Translations under genes and position numbers: made by a program | In this document: positions 12,565 to 27,400 of the stretch, piece by piece | Layout of the letters: every line of letters starts with the position of its first letter | How positions within the stretch are numbered: position 1 is the first letter of the stretch | Notes under the pieces: generated by a model | Database searches by the model: none | Seen by the model: the letters and a program-made list of their open reading frames with translations, nothing else | What the model was told of the DNA's origin: nothing | NCBI GenBank assembly: GCA_023238725.1 | Contig: CM041534.1 | Span: 5,282,449-5,346,448, forward strand | DNA: 64,000 nt | Reading direction: 5' to 3' | Source: Scortum barcoo | Lineage: Eukaryota; Chordata; Actinopteri; Centrarchiformes; Terapontidae

Positions 12565-15371
12565 GTACAGATCACACACACACACATATCGATACGCTTC
12601 ATGCTTTTTTTCCCCTAGTTGAACCCTCTGAGAACCTCCCCCCGCTGTGACCTCTTCCCCTCTGGGACACGGCAGCACAAAGATAAACCATCCTGCCATC
12701 TTGTCCTCTCTCCAGAACCTCTTCCGCTCTTGGATCCAGACTTGAGAGAGAAGATGGTTTTAGAGCGAATTATTTTGGCGTGAGCGTAGTGTTTTGTTCG
12801 GGACGGTGATCTTTCAGAGCGGGGGCCGGGACAGGAGGGGGTGGGCTTAGTTGAGCGCTGCTATGTAGCAAGTGGCAGTGAGCCCTGGCTTTGGATGTAA
12901 GGCTTTCAAGCCCCAGCTGTCACTGGTCCGATCCCAGCCAGCCAGCCAGAACCAGACACTCGGTGCTCTCCATTTCTGCTTCCCTCTAATATGAACGCAG
13001 CCAGAGCTCCATAGATTCCACCCACAATGGTTTAGATGTATGTGCAATGGAGTTGACCTAAATCTCCCTTGTGTTTAAGTAATCTACCATACACACTGGC
13101 TGGCGTATCCTAACTTTAAAGTAGTGTGATTTAAAACTGTTGCTATTTTTTGCCCGTTTTTCAAGTGGTGACAAATTAGCAGGCAGGAGTATAGTTAGGC
13201 GACTGCCTTTTTTTAGCCTGTGTTTTCTTTTCCCCTAATTTAAAGCCATGTTTAGGAGCTGCCCGCCGTGGCGACGATGTAGAGACATTCCCACACTTCC
13301 CCGCTCCTTTCTTCCTCCTCCTGTTGCTCCCTCAGTGGGAACCAAACCAAGCGGGCCAAAGGGGGGAAGAGGGGTGTCACTCAAGGCTGACTCCAGAAAA
13401 CAGTTTTGATTAAAGCCTTAATGGCAACACTATGTTGTCCCATAAACAAAACACGCTCTCTCCCTCATGCGAAAGCGCCCTGGAACAAAAGGCCGCTGCT
13501 TCCGAGTGCTTTCTCCCTCCCTGCGGATCGCCTTTGAAATCAGGAGAAGTGAAGGAGGGAGGGAGGGAGTCGGGGGAGAGAGGGGAAAGGGGGGGTCTTT
13601 TTGTTGTTTTGGTCGTCTGGAAAGTATGTGTTGCAATAAACTCCACTCCAGCCACCTGCATCCTTGCTTCCTTAGCAAGATTCAAAGCGTTTTGGTCGTG
13701 GTGGATTTATTGGGGATTCATCATGCAGCTGTTGAGGAGTTTGCTCTCGGCCTTTTGAAGAGGATGAATAAGAAGTTTTGGGATGTGCGGTGCTGGGTCA
13801 GCCGTGGTCTCTGGATGGGACTTGTTTACAGTTTAGTCTGACTGTAACCCGCCCCACTGATCTATAGATACTCCAACGGCCACAGAGGGCTCGTGTTGCA
13901 CCACACATACTCAGAATAGACTGTAAACCAAACAAAGTGAAGCTCAAAACCTTGAAGGATAAGGTTTCATTGTTGTCCTTTGTTTTTATTTTGGTTTTCA
14001 GAGGCTTCTATCTTCAGCGACATCACGAGTGAGAGAGATTCCTTTGCTGCTCTGCAGTGATTCGTACCATCTCTCTAATTCTCCTTATTTTAAATGGATC
14101 TCACAGTATCTCTGAGAGGTTTGGAAAGTTAAAGTTTATCTCCGAGGGTGTCCACACTACACCTCGATATTTGATTTTGACAGTCTAGGACATCCTCCGA
14201 CTGAGAGGACAGCGTCGCATGTAAACATGTGGCACACTTTCTTTCACATGCCCTTAACAATAAGTTGTGGATTACGCCTCCAACCATCGCCCTCTCCTGG
14301 TACAGTCTGCACTGCTGGCCACCTCTCACCCACATTCATGTATCTGTATGTACATGAAATGGGAAGCTTTCTTCAGTAGAAGCACTGCTGCCCCGGTGAA
14401 ACTTTGAAGACTTTAATAATCCTATAATGCTACAGCTTTTAGAAGAATATTATTCATCATACATAAATAGAAATATTATTGTAACTCTGTAGGAAATAGG
14501 TTACTGCAGTGATTTTTGTAAATATAATAGAAAATATAAAAGAATAATTTGCCTAAATAAATGTGTACATTTCTTTAATATGTTATTTTTGCAAGCAGTT
14601 CATGTAGGTCGGTGTTTTTTCTCTTACCTAAATAGTACTTAATTATAATGGGCTCTTTTTACCAGACTGAAGTTGAAACACCAGTGTGATTGTGCTTGAT
14701 TTCACTACCCGTGGCTTTTTCATTAACACACCTTTTCAATGTAAACTTAAAAATAAGTTAACTGGAACTATCTAAAATGAAAAGTATCCAAATCCACTCT
14801 TTGTACAGTTATTTTTCCCACCGGTCTCTCCCTCAGTCGCCCGAATCAAAACCCTCCACCGCTTGCAGTGGTTTTGCATCATTACACAAGACAACACAAG
14901 CAGAGGCCACGGGCTTTCTCTGCCAGCATGTTGTACTAGAAGTGATCCGTCTGTTTTCCACCAGTCAGCCTGGCTTCTCTGTTGACACCAAAGGCCTGGA
15001 AAGATTCTCAAACTCAAGTCGCAGAGCAGCACATGACTCAACGAGAAAAAGGCATCGCGGCGGTGCCAGGCGGGCCACTCTGGACGCAACACACGAGGCT
15101 CACTTTGTTCAGAATAAATGCTGTAATCTTTGCTGTTTGAGACACCAAGCTGATTATTCCCCCCTCAAACTGCAGCCCTGTGAAACGCCATCAATAAGAA
15201 TCCTTGGTTTTGTGAAAACAGCTTTTACAGTGAGTCTTTGGCCCGTGTCTGAACTTGTTGACTCTCACAGAAAGCCTCGCTTATTGATTCTGCTCCTCTC
15301 AGATGAAAAGGGTTTTGGCTTGATTGTACAGTAATCCTGTTTTCTTAAACTGGGGTTTTCACGTGCATATG

Positions 15372-15406
<35 letters not shown>

Positions 15407-18400
15407 ACTGTATGTGTATGTATGTGTGTGTGTGTGTGTGTGTATGGTGTGTGTGTCTGTGTGTGTATTATTGGATCACATTACTTCAAGTGAGCCTTCG
15501 CAAGTTTTTCTCAAGCCATAAGAAAGGTGGCCACTTTGTGAGGAGGCAGGTTTGGAGATCCAAAGAAAGTCCCAGGGATCAAGAAGCCAACGACGCTGGT
15601 GGTTCATGTCTAGTAATGTGATTATAGTGTATGAATGTCACATTGTATATGATATCTTAGTGTTATTACAGTAAAATAAGATAGCATTTCATATAAATAC
15701 CAAATTACTCAAATTTCCCCCAGGGATAAATAAAGTATTCTTATCTGATTCTTATAACTAAATAATAAAAACTCCTGTGAGTATAATGCAATACAGTTCA
15801 GCAGCACCACAAACTGCATCCTCTAAAATACTTATAAAGTTCAGTCAACAAAAAACTAAACACTGTAAACTTGATTATTGCCTGTGTGGGTTCCACGTGT
15901 ACCTCCCTGTTAGCCAGTGAATGGTTTCAGAATTAAAGCGACTACAGACTGAATAATATACTTTGTCTTGCACATCATGAAGACTAGTTTGAATGTTCAA
16001 GTCTGTCCCCTCGTGCGGCCTAAACTTTCAGGCCAGGAAGAGTAGTCCCAGTGACAGGAAGTGGTTGAAAACAAGGGAAGCCCGTTGAGGGAGGAATAAA
16101 TCATGGCCCCTCATGACAGTGTTTTTGTCTTCTCGCGTCTGATTGTTTGTAGGGGGTGACACTGACCTCAGGCTATTTCTTCCTGCTGTTTTTTAGCAAA
16201 GACGGGGGCTGGAAATTCAATGGCAGCTGCCTTTGGCTCCTTTTTCTTCGGTAGCCGAGTCCAGCGCCTCCAGTTCATCAGAGACGAGTCAGGGAGGAGG
16301 AACACAGGGGAACATCTGGAAAAAGGGGGATATTTCAGCTTTTGAGAGTAAATGCAAAAAGCAGCAGGTACACAATAGGACATTTTGGCTAGTATGAAAT
16401 GCATCAGTGTTAGCAGACTTCTGGGTTTTGCTTTGATTTCTCTCCCAAGAAAATTCATTATTTGCTTGTCTTTGCCAGACAGTCGCACGGTTGTCTTCAA
16501 AGGGATAAGCTATGACTCTCTGTTTCTTTCTTCTCTTAGTCAAGTGGATTCTAACTTTTGCAACCTTGGGCCTCGCTTTGCTAACAGACCGACTTTTTTA
16601 ATCTTATTATCATTTTATCTTCTTATTTTTTAATGATTGAAGCATGCAAATTAGGCGCAGCACCATATTCTCACTGTTTCCAGTATGAAATAAATTGTAA
16701 ATCACTGCTTAAAAAGTTTTAAAACCATGTGGGGACGTTAAAATCTGTTTTTCAGTCCTCCGAGTGAAAAGTCCTCTTCCTGTTATCCTGAGTGTCATAT
16801 TCCCTCTGCCCTTTTCAGGTTTACATTGCTATGATCATTTTATCTTGAACAGCTTCAAAAGCGATGTAGAAGTAGCTTTGGGCGTATCTTCCCCAAGCCT
16901 CCCCTTTGTATGGAGCGGCGATGTGAATGGGCACCCACTAATGTTTCAAATATTTCTCCGGCTTTTAACTTGCTCAGAGACTCTGTTTTGCTGTGATGTG
17001 TGCTCCCTTTGGCGCTGTGTGTCATTCCTTCTCTCTTAACAAATGACAGACTAACTAACCACGCTCCTCTGTTTGTGCATGTTTGACCCTGACGACGCTC
17101 CATTCCCTCCCATTTCCTCTGCTGCTAAAGTTAGGCGCTGTCTTAGCTCACCATATCAACATGAAGATAACCCAGTAGGAAGTACTTAGCTCGGAGTCCA
17201 GCGGCCTAATGACTGCCTTCTTGTCGGTGCTCTCATGATGTTATTTGTACTTTAATTATCCTCTCTGAGGATCGTCTTATTTATTTTGTCTTTTATTTCC
17301 AGATAGATGGTGTTGTGACTGTGGAGGTATTTTCCTGAGCCAGTGTCCTCTGTCTCTCTGTTCCTTTCATGATGATACAGATATTAAAAGGGAAACCACA
17401 CTCGCAGGGTTATTAATAAAGCTGAACAATGGGCACCTTTGTCAGGCCATTCCCTTATCCACCATCCTACACAGGCACAATCACCCCCACCCCACCCCCC
17501 GGCATACAGTGTTAACATCAGCTGCAGTCTCCTTTCTTCCTGTGGTGTTGTGAGGGAGCTGGTGCTGGTGGTAGTGATATACATTTGTTTGTACATGTGT
17601 CCCTGCACATGTATGTGTACATGTGTACTGCTAGAAGACAAACACATTTCAAATTAAACCCAGAGTGTACAAAAAAGTCTATACATGGTGGGTGGGCATG
17701 CAGATATTAAGGATTTTTTAATAATTATTAATTGTAAGTTTTACAAGATGACACAAAAGTGTGTGTTTTTCCATAGTCACAGCCATTTTGAAACTACCGC
17801 TGAGGCTCATAATCTTCAAAAAGTAAATTAGATATTTCAGCGATAGATTAAATATGATTTGAATTTAAACACCAAAAATAATTAGTCCGCAAACTCCCTT
17901 TTGTGGACAAGTTGAAAATATTAAATGTTGAAAATAATGCTGGTTAGTTGGCTCTGGCTGGTTCTATTCATAATACAGATGATAAAGTAAAAATAAAAGT
18001 CTCTGATAAATCCACATAATATTTTCCAGTAATTTATAAAGCTTTTTTTTTCATAGTTTAGCGCAATAACAACACACACTGCCACATCTAGCTGTTAGAC
18101 TGTAGCTTCTTATTCTGTGATCCAGGGTTCATTTTAAAACTGGTAGTGATGATGATCCCATCGATGATGACGATGATCTTTTTGAATCATTGTGGTCATT
18201 GTGTTTATTATAAAGGGACTGTAAGGTATATTAGAGTGAAGAGGGAGATGTTCAATCATGATTGAAAAGAAAAAATAAAAATACTTACGTTCGAGTTCAT
18301 TTTTGTGATATATTGGGTCACTTCTCCACTTTTAGCACTTTGCTTTCACCCTGACACTCCTCATTTCCAACCCTAAACACTGTTATTTTAGGCCTGTGCA

Positions 18401-21400
18401 CTCCTGCTTATTGAACTCATCAAGAACTACTCACCTGAAGAGCAGAGATGTACTCAAGAACTGTAAAACGTTGTCATCCAGCAAGAAAGGTTAACCCAAC
18501 CTGAAACAAATTTTGAGTCGTGGATGTTCGTGAAGTATCTGCTGTGTTAGAAATCCAAGGCCAGGAAAAGTGATAAGTCTTTTTGTTGTCGTCACACAAA
18601 CAGGAGCGCACATTCCCATGAGAGCCAAGGAATATTTTGGACAAGGAAGAGCCCGGAGCAACGGGAATGTCGTTCAAGTTCCAGCTGTCAAAATGAACCT
18701 TGGGCTGCTGCTTGTTGACCTCGGCTTGTCTGGGAGAGCTTGTACACAGTTTTTTTAGGAAGATTTGCTGCTCATTAGGTACGGATAGTGTGTTCACACT
18801 GTTCTGTGTTTTTGATGCCCGTGTCCTCCCTTTAACATCTGAGTGCCTGGTTATCTGAGGGAAACTTGGCTCCTGCCGAGGTCACCGGCTGGTTACGGTG
18901 TGAATTCACTGACATGGTGGAATCTGTGGACGGGGGGCGGGGCAGTAACTCTACTGTACGGCAGTGTACTTTTAACACAAGCAGTAGCTGGGGATTAGCA
19001 AGCACAGGAACAAGCCTTTGTCGCTGGGGGAGACCTTTCACGGAGAGCTTGGCTTTGTGAGCGGCTCAACAATACTTCAGGTTTTCCTCCTCAATGGGAA
19101 AGTGCATTCCTCTTCTTCTCACCACTTCAAAACCAAGTGGTGTGCTTTGCATTTCGCAGTCATGTGTGGTTTTTGGAACAGTGCTTTTTGTGACCTTTGT
19201 GAGGCCAAAATAAAAAAAAAATAGAAGAAGTGAGAATTGGAAAACAAGCATTGAATTGAATTCTTCTTTCCAGGTGAGCAGGTGGGATACAAAAGGACAG
19301 CATGGTCACAGAAATCTCAGGGGATGGATAGAATTAGGTCCTCTTACCTCACTGGGGGGTAGGACAGCGGGTTGGGCTGCTTAGTGAAATATTTCTGACC
19401 TTTGGAACAACGAGGTGAGTCTGCACAAAGATATGTAGAAGAGGAATTAGAGGTTAAATCAACTTAATTCCATGGGAAGGCTATCAAAATCCATCTCAAA
19501 AGAAAGGTCCTACACTTACAAAACAACACTTACCGGCCCAAAGCTGCTGCAAACACAGGTGCAAGCGAGTAAGTATTATCTGGAAGTTTGTTCATAATCA
19601 GTCACACACCGTTCAGCCTACAGGTGACCAGGAGCATTTGAACCTCAGGTCTTCAAGTTTACAGGATCCCAATGCAGCGGGACTCGAAACTCAGGGGTCA
19701 GGTAGGCCTACAGGTCACAGCTTAACAGATGCCACCTTGACCTGCAGCATTGTTGCCGTTCAGCCCAGTTCACAGCTGTCATCATTCCTACCAACAAGAT
19801 GTGAGTGATTTGTGGAGGGTCTGCCTCTCCGCTGCACTCTCACCACTCATCCTGTCACCTTAAATAGGCAGAAGAATCCTCTGGCCTGAAGGTGCGTGCG
19901 TTATTCCTGCGGCATCTGTCGGGATATTCTCAGCGGGACGCACCCCAGCTGTGGCCGAGGCTCTCATCCGCATGTCTTGTCCTCGCTGAGTTTCTCGCCA
20001 GCGTTGCTAAGCTAAACATTGACTCTGAGCTGGTGGCACAGCAAACTGTCCTCCACCACACGTCCATAAAATCTGGAAGACGTGTTGTTTGCTTTGAGAG
20101 CTGGCTCAGATGCTGGCTCTCTTTTCCCAGCGACTGGCGATTAGCGGCTTGTTGCTCCCCCTTTCTCACTCCGCTGCTCTTCCCTTTTTCTCTCCCCTCA
20201 CTGGACTGACACAAGGCCTGTGTACCAGCTGTGCATAGTTACTGTAGGCACGTTGAGAGAACAGAGTCTTCTCTGATTCTGCAGTCCAATTTCGACTTGT
20301 CGACTGTGTTACCGCAAAACTTTTATGCACAAACAGTGAGATGTCTATGGTGCCGCTCAGTGGGAAGTACCTCTCCAAAATAGAAGCTGCTGGAATATCA
20401 CCTGCATGTGTATATGTGTGGATCGCAAAATATGTCCATCTTAACAAGTTAAGCTAATATTTTGTTCAGAGTCCATTTTTTTATTGTGCCAAAGTAGCTC
20501 GCACAGCAGACACAGCTGCAAGTTCTTTGTGTCAAATGAAGAACTATTCAGATTTAGAAAAATAAATGGAGAGCAGATCTGCCAGTAACATCTGTCACTT
20601 TTACTAACAGTTCAGTTCAATTCAACTTAGTGCTTAAAATGAATTGAATCAGTAATCTCAAATTCGTTGAACTTAACTCGGTTGGTTTTACATTTCATGA
20701 GACGAGTTTGCGCTTAATATCCAATGTAAGTTAGCTCACCTTTTTAAGGCAGCAGTTAAAAATGTCTTCCAATGTACCGTGATGAAAATGACCCTTGAAA
20801 TGAGCTAATTTACACAGAAAACATGAAATTATCTCAGCTGTTGGACACACTTTTTTGAAGCAAATGAGAAAGGAGGGAATATCTTCTTTCATGAGTATTC
20901 ATTGTGTATTGATGATGTGCACGCACACTTACAAGCATGAACACCATACATTTGCCCATGTGAGCGTCTATGCACGCTAGGCTGCTAATCTGCCCCCTGA
21001 GGGCGAGCATGCCGCCCTTTCGCAGGGCTGCTCCCGGTATTCGAGAATGTAAAGTGTTTGCGTCTCAAGGCGTTCATATTAGAGCGGCACATCTCTCACT
21101 TGTCACTTCAAAGGGAGTGCACGGGGGTCAGGGTTTCATCGGGCTGTCGTCGGCGCAGACGATCAGAGAAAAATGCTGCCCTAAAAATAGAACGCCGTGT
21201 CATGCTCATAAAGACAGACAGAGCCCAGATGATACCAATCTGTGCCAAATGGCTGTTATTAAAATGCCTCCATCCCAACCGTGTGGGAGACACCTTCAGC
21301 TGGCTGCAAAAGGACAGAAGGTGTGTGCTTGCAGCCTGAGGTGAGGTGTGAGGTCGGGACAGATTTGGGACAGTGTTGCATATTTCGTAACAGACATGAT

Positions 21401-24400
21401 GTTTGTGCGCTTCCTTATCAGCTCAGATTTTTTGGCATTTCTGGTAGGAGTTCATTCTTGGTTCTCACTCTGCAGAGATAAAGATGTTTTTCCACACGGG
21501 GATGACAAATAGGATCATATGATGAGTGCTTAATGGCCCTGCAGTTACAACTGTACTATATCGCTGCCTCTCCCTGATGAATGAGGCGTTCATAGGGCAG
21601 TAACTTATTATTACTGCAGTATTAGTCCTTTGATCTTCCAGCAGTTTGAACCCTGGAGTTTTTTAGAGGGGTGGCTTGTCAAAATAGCTTTGCAGATGGG
21701 ATCGGACCTGGTCTTGCCCCGGCTATGGGGAGAGGAGGCCTGGAGGTGTACAGAGGAAACTTTGACTACACAGACATCACACTACAGCCTCATGGATCTT
21801 TGGTTCCCTAGTATTTAAATGACTCAAAGAAATAACTGATTACATTTTGTAACTAATCTGTCCTTTTTGTTTGGTTATCATCCAGAGAGTTACGCTTCTT
21901 GTAGCCTCTGTAGTCTTCACAGACTGCATCGTGTCTGTAAAGATTCTCAGTCATCCAGGACATGGAAATTCCTGAGAGTTTGAAGAAAGTAAACTGGACT
22001 TGCTTGATGTTCTTGAAGACTTTTCACCTCTCACCTGAGAGGCTTCTTCAGTTCAGAACTAAATAAACTACAACTACAAGCAAGTCCACCTGACTTTCTT
22101 CAAACTCTTGAAATGACAGACCGCATCCAAAGTTGGGCCCCAAATGTGAAGGTGCTGCCCTGCTCGAGAGCCACGATAAAACACACGAGATGTATCGTCC
22201 TCGGCCAGGACATTCCTCTGTTAATGACAAAGGCGACTGGTAAGCCTCCTGGTGAAACATGAAGAGGGTGAAGAGAAGGGAACAGAAAGCAGGAGCGAGT
22301 CAGAAAGGTGGAGAGGTGAATGGGTTGACTGAGGGGAGTGGCGGTCGAGGCCAGAGGGCGACCCACGCCAGTCCTGTCTGTCTAGAGCACCAAGGTCAGG
22401 TCTGCCGTCAGAAACAGGCCTGTTGACAGGAAAATTTGTTGCTTTGATTTGAATCCTACACGTCTTTCTCCTCCCTTTTTGTCATCATCAGTCCCTCTCT
22501 GCTGCTCACCCCCCCCCCCGTTTACCTAATTCTCTCTCCACCCTCTCGTCTTCCATCGGTTCGTCTGGCACATCCCAGCTCTCATTGTGCAGGCTGAGCC
22601 GCTGGCCCTCTTTAAGATCTGCATTAGAATGTTGTTTTTATATAGCAGCAAGCGGAGGCATGTGGAGTCTCTTTTGAACTGCTCGGCAAACAGATGGAGG
22701 TTTTCACGCTGCCTTTATGAGATTAAGTGAAACATTCCCATAAAAAAGACATTTCCCTGTGTCCCTTCTGCCTCCACCGTCTCACTTTCTCTCCGTCTTG
22801 CGCTCTTCTTTCTTTCTGTCTTCGTCTCTGTCTCTTTTACTTTTTTTTTTTTTTTTCTGCTGGCTTGCCTCGGGCTTGGGCAAGGGCATGCACTGCTAAA
22901 AGTGAAGTGGAGAGTAGACAGGTTTGTATTACCGATAACTACTTCCCTAGGCAAGCAAGTGAGCGCTAACCATCTCCCAAAGTTTAGAGCAAACCAGCAA
23001 ACAGGTCTTGTGAGTCCGACACTGCAGGCAAAGGCAGCAAGTTCTTGTTTCTCCTCTGCAGTGTGACCCTGTTAAACTCTGACTCAGGTAGGTTAGTGCC
23101 AAGTGCCCCCCCCCCCGTTCTGGCTTTTAACAGGGGTTTGACAAAACAGATTCACAGGGCAGACAGTGTGGCTCTACAGTATGTAATTCACTGGGATACA
23201 ATGAGACTATTTAGACTCAGATTTACAAGGGGTAAATGCCTAATAGCTATCAAGCCCGGTTAATTTGGAATTTCGTGATTTTTTGATATTGACCCACATT
23301 TTATAAGAAAACTGTCAAATTCTATACATGTGAGCTGTACTGACGCACCCACTAACCCTTTTTTGGTACTAAGCAAACATCAGATATTAAATGCTAACCT
23401 TGTGAATATGCGAGTCCGACCTACACTATAGGTAGTGAATGTAACAGGCCCACATTATTTGACCTGTCCATCGTAAAGCCTGAAACCGAATGTGCGGCGC
23501 ATTTTCGCCCATGCTACCACCTTAACTCCAGGGTCGGCTGGTCGTTTGGTCTAGACTGAAACACCTAAACATCTATTGGAAATTGAAAATGTGTGCAAAC
23601 ATTTACGATCACTTACTGTGTTAATCCTCTGACTTTGACCTCTAGCACCATCATGAGGTTTACATTAGTGGTTTAGAGTAAAATATGTCTACAGTTAGTG
23701 GATGGACTGCAATTAAATTTGGTGCAGATATTTTAACCCTCTCTTGATGAATTGTAATAACCTGAGTGATCCCCTCGCCTTTCATCTAGCACCTTAAAGT
23801 AGTTGTAAGTACATTTACTTGAGTGCTGCACAATTTTGAATAACGTGTACTTTACTTAAAGGAGTATTATTTAATATTTAGAGGGATCTAGCAGAACTTA
23901 ATATTAGTAATTATGTTAACATTAATCACCAAATGAAACAGAGAACTGTTGTGTTTTCATTAAATAAGGCCTTCATATCTCCAGAGAGGGCCTTTCCCAT
24001 TTTTACTTCAAAGTGGCAGCTTTTAACAACAAAATACATTGATTTAGTCGTAATGTCCCCTCTATTCAAACAATAGCTCCCTTTCTGTGCTTGGTCCAAC
24101 AATATCACAGCAATGATGTTTTAACATTATTCATTTAATTTAATGTCACAATCCAAATCATAGCCGTACTGTCTTATGGAGTGAAGAGCAATGTTTTAGT
24201 GAGCAGAACCACCTTATTATCAGCATAAGAAAATCCAATCGTCGATCTATCACTTGGCACAAGCCCAGCACGAATGAACTGGCAGGTTCTTCTACATGCT
24301 TAGAAAGGAAGGGGTGAGGGTAGGGGTATTCAGTTGGTTACACTCTGAAACCTCATCACTAGACGCCACTAAATTCTATATAGTGCACCATAAATGTTAT

Positions 24401-27400
24401 TTCATACTTATACTCACATTTAGGAAGGGATATGCTGTATTTCTAGCAGTTTTTGTGTTTTTAATAATTATTAAAAAGCCAAATTAATGCCTAAGAGCCT
24501 AATTAATGATTAGGCTCTCACTTGTGGTATTGTTACTTTAACCAGGCTCAGCATATTTATACTACCACTGCTGATTAATGATTCACTTGCTTTTTTAATA
24601 GATTCATTTGAACAAGATAAAAAGAATATTTGTATCTCTATAATATTAAGTGGGGACATAGAAGCCTTGAAGGGGTGAAGCAGTAGTTGTAAAATCGCTG
24701 CTTGTAAATAGTTACCATGAATCACAAAAATGTGGTAGGTCTTATTTTTGTAAACACGGTCCGATTGACTGCAGTTAAATGGGATTTGCATTGATCTGCG
24801 AGAAGACAGTGTTATTTGAAAGTGGTGCACAAAGTTTTCCCAAAAATTGTGTCTAGGTTGACCTGATTTACAGACAGCGTGTGTGTTCAGTTGTCGCTGT
24901 GCTGGTTGTGTCTGTGTGTGTTTGTGTGTTTGCTCTGCAGAAAGACACGGCTTACTGCAAGGCCTGTTCCAAGAATGAATTCCTGGAGGCTTACAAGAGC
25001 TGTTGAATGAGATGCAGGGCTCAGAGCAGGAATGATGGGAGGGAGGGAGAGGAGGGAGGCTGCTCCGCACTGTAGGAGGGTTGTCAGGCTCTCACTTACA
25101 GGCCTGATTAAATAACAGGATGCTTTATGAAAACAAGAACATTATCTGCCTCTTAAAAGGCCGGGAAAGGCCCTCTAATTGGCTTCCCCCGAGTCTCTGT
25201 GTTGCCGCCCGTCGGTGAGAGGAAAAATCTGCCATGCCCCGGCCACAAACGTGGAGGATTTATGCAGGACACTTTCTCTCCCTCCTCTAGTTATAGTCCC
25301 ATCACAACTGTAGGAATGTATCAACATACCGATACCGAGCCGACAGAAAGGGTGTCTTTTTCCACTGAGAGGAGGATTATTCCTCTCTGAATCTCTTGAT
25401 TGAGTGCGATATAAACAATAAAGAGATAGCGGCTCCTCTGCGGGATGGGGCGGTTTTTCATGTGGCGACTTTCACAGCTGAGGTTTTGAAAATGTTCGGA
25501 GACGTGAGAGGAAAGCATCAGAGGTGGGGCCCGGTGTGTTTGTGCTACCGGCGAGATCAGAGGAGTCCATACATCCAGGGATCTAACTTTCCCTCTTTAC
25601 ATCCCTTTCCCTGCCATGTAACCCAGGTGGTTTACTTAATTATACTTATTACAGTCAAGTACTGCTATAATTAAAGTATATCATGATAGTTACAGCTGTA
25701 ATTAATTTTAGAACTATTCCATCTGCTTACACAGCTTTAGTTAATTATAGTGATTGTTCAGTGGAGCAGTACTCAGTTAGTACTGCACCTTTGGGCTGAA
25801 AATGTAAGAAATATATTATTATTCACCCTCATACACAGGAGTAGTACATGGTTTTACTGTGAATCACACACATTTCTACTTGACATGTTTTAGTATTCTC
25901 ATATCAAAGCCCACATGTGTGCTTTTCTTCATCTTGACATGTTTTATGGCTGTTAACAGTTAACACTCTAAGTGCCTGGGAATCGGGCTCATTGGGTTTC
26001 AAGAGCAAAATGGGAGGTCACATGGTGGCGTGTGTTCGATCGAGGCGGGCCTCTCGCCTCCATCATCGCGGCTGTCACCGGTCGCCACATCAGTCTCATC
26101 TGCCCCCCGGGCTGTGGGCGCTCACTGCCCAGCCCTTTGATGTTTCGAGGATGTGTTTAGCGGTAGCGATAGCGTATCAGATGACATTGGTCTTTCTCTG
26201 TCACCTTTGCGCTTTGCATTTCAAATCTGTGTCACATTGTGGCAGGGGCCTGCTAACGAGAGGAGGAGGCGGGAGACGAGGGAAGAGCGGAGAGGACAAG
26301 AGAGGGCGGGCCGAGCGTCAATACTGAGTTCTCTAAATGACCTCTCTTACCTCCAGACAAGGAGATCAGGTTCATAACTTTTTCCAGTGTCTCTCTCCTC
26401 TGCACGAGAGAGGTGGCCAAGCCCAGCTTCTGGATTTAGTGTTTCTCTCCTTGTGTGTGTGTGTGTGTGTTCCAGGATGAATGGGAGGTAGAAGTAGGAG
26501 TGTGTGTGATTCAGGCCCACCCCTTCAGGCTCAATACTTTTCCTGAGAACGTAGAATCTGCTCACCTGTCCTGACATGCCTGCCAGGCCCCTCCCGCCAA
26601 CCCCCCACCCCCTCTTCATTTACCCCCCCCCTCCAGCGGCCCCACATCAAAGTAACCCTGTGAGTAATGGATACCCAGCAGGGCCACACCCTTCCCTCCT
26701 CCAACCAACTCTACTGCCGCTCAGCCAGTGCCGAACACCCGGCAATCACACACACACAGCACACACACACACACACACATATACAGGAATTATTCACACA
26801 CAATTAGACTTAAATATACAGCTTCAAAGCGAGGTAAACAATATTTAAAGCAAAGCTGTGAGGGTCTGCTTATTTTCGATGCAATTTAACAAAATTATTT
26901 CAACATTCGGGGAAGAAAAAAAAAGCAGGGTAAACTGACCGGAGGGCAAATCTCCGATCTGTCTGTGGATTCCATGAATTAACGAAGTGCTGAAAAACTT
27001 CCGCCGGCAGAAACGCACAGCCCCTGTAGACTAATTGGTCGACTGACACTTAACTTTCTACCGTTTAAGCACAACGTCCGAAACAACAGACTGCACCTGT
27101 TTTAATGCCACTGTACCCTCCCTATTATTCCGACCCCCGGCCCTCCTCGCCCCCGTCTGCTCCTCATTTAGCCGTGCGGTGTGACCCAGTGCCTCTGTAA
27201 TGGTTCCAGCGTGCCGGGCCAGTCAGGAGAAATGACAGAGCAGCGAGGCGGCCTCAGACCTGTAGGCCCAGAGCTCCGTACTCTGTCATTAGACACTTTA
27301 ATGCAGCAGCACCACAGCCTGCTCGCCTCGCTCCTCTCCCTCCCTCTCTCCGGCCCGTCTCTTTTTTCTCTACTTCTTTCACTCTCACTCTTTATTCCCA

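Noticed and set aside
12846..12960. tRNA- or SINE-like stretch with ggtccgatccc
   Set aside because: One mismatch in the B box, no convincing A box and no cloverleaf; too weak to call.
14777..15334. 185-codon open frame on the + strand in rnf43 intron 2
   Set aside because: No recognisable domain, no splice context and mixed low-complexity composition; frames of this size occur by chance in 20 kb of GC-moderate intron.
24510..25070. 186-codon open frame on the - strand in rnf43 intron 2
   Set aside because: It reads across simple CA-rich sequence and shows no domain; taken as chance.
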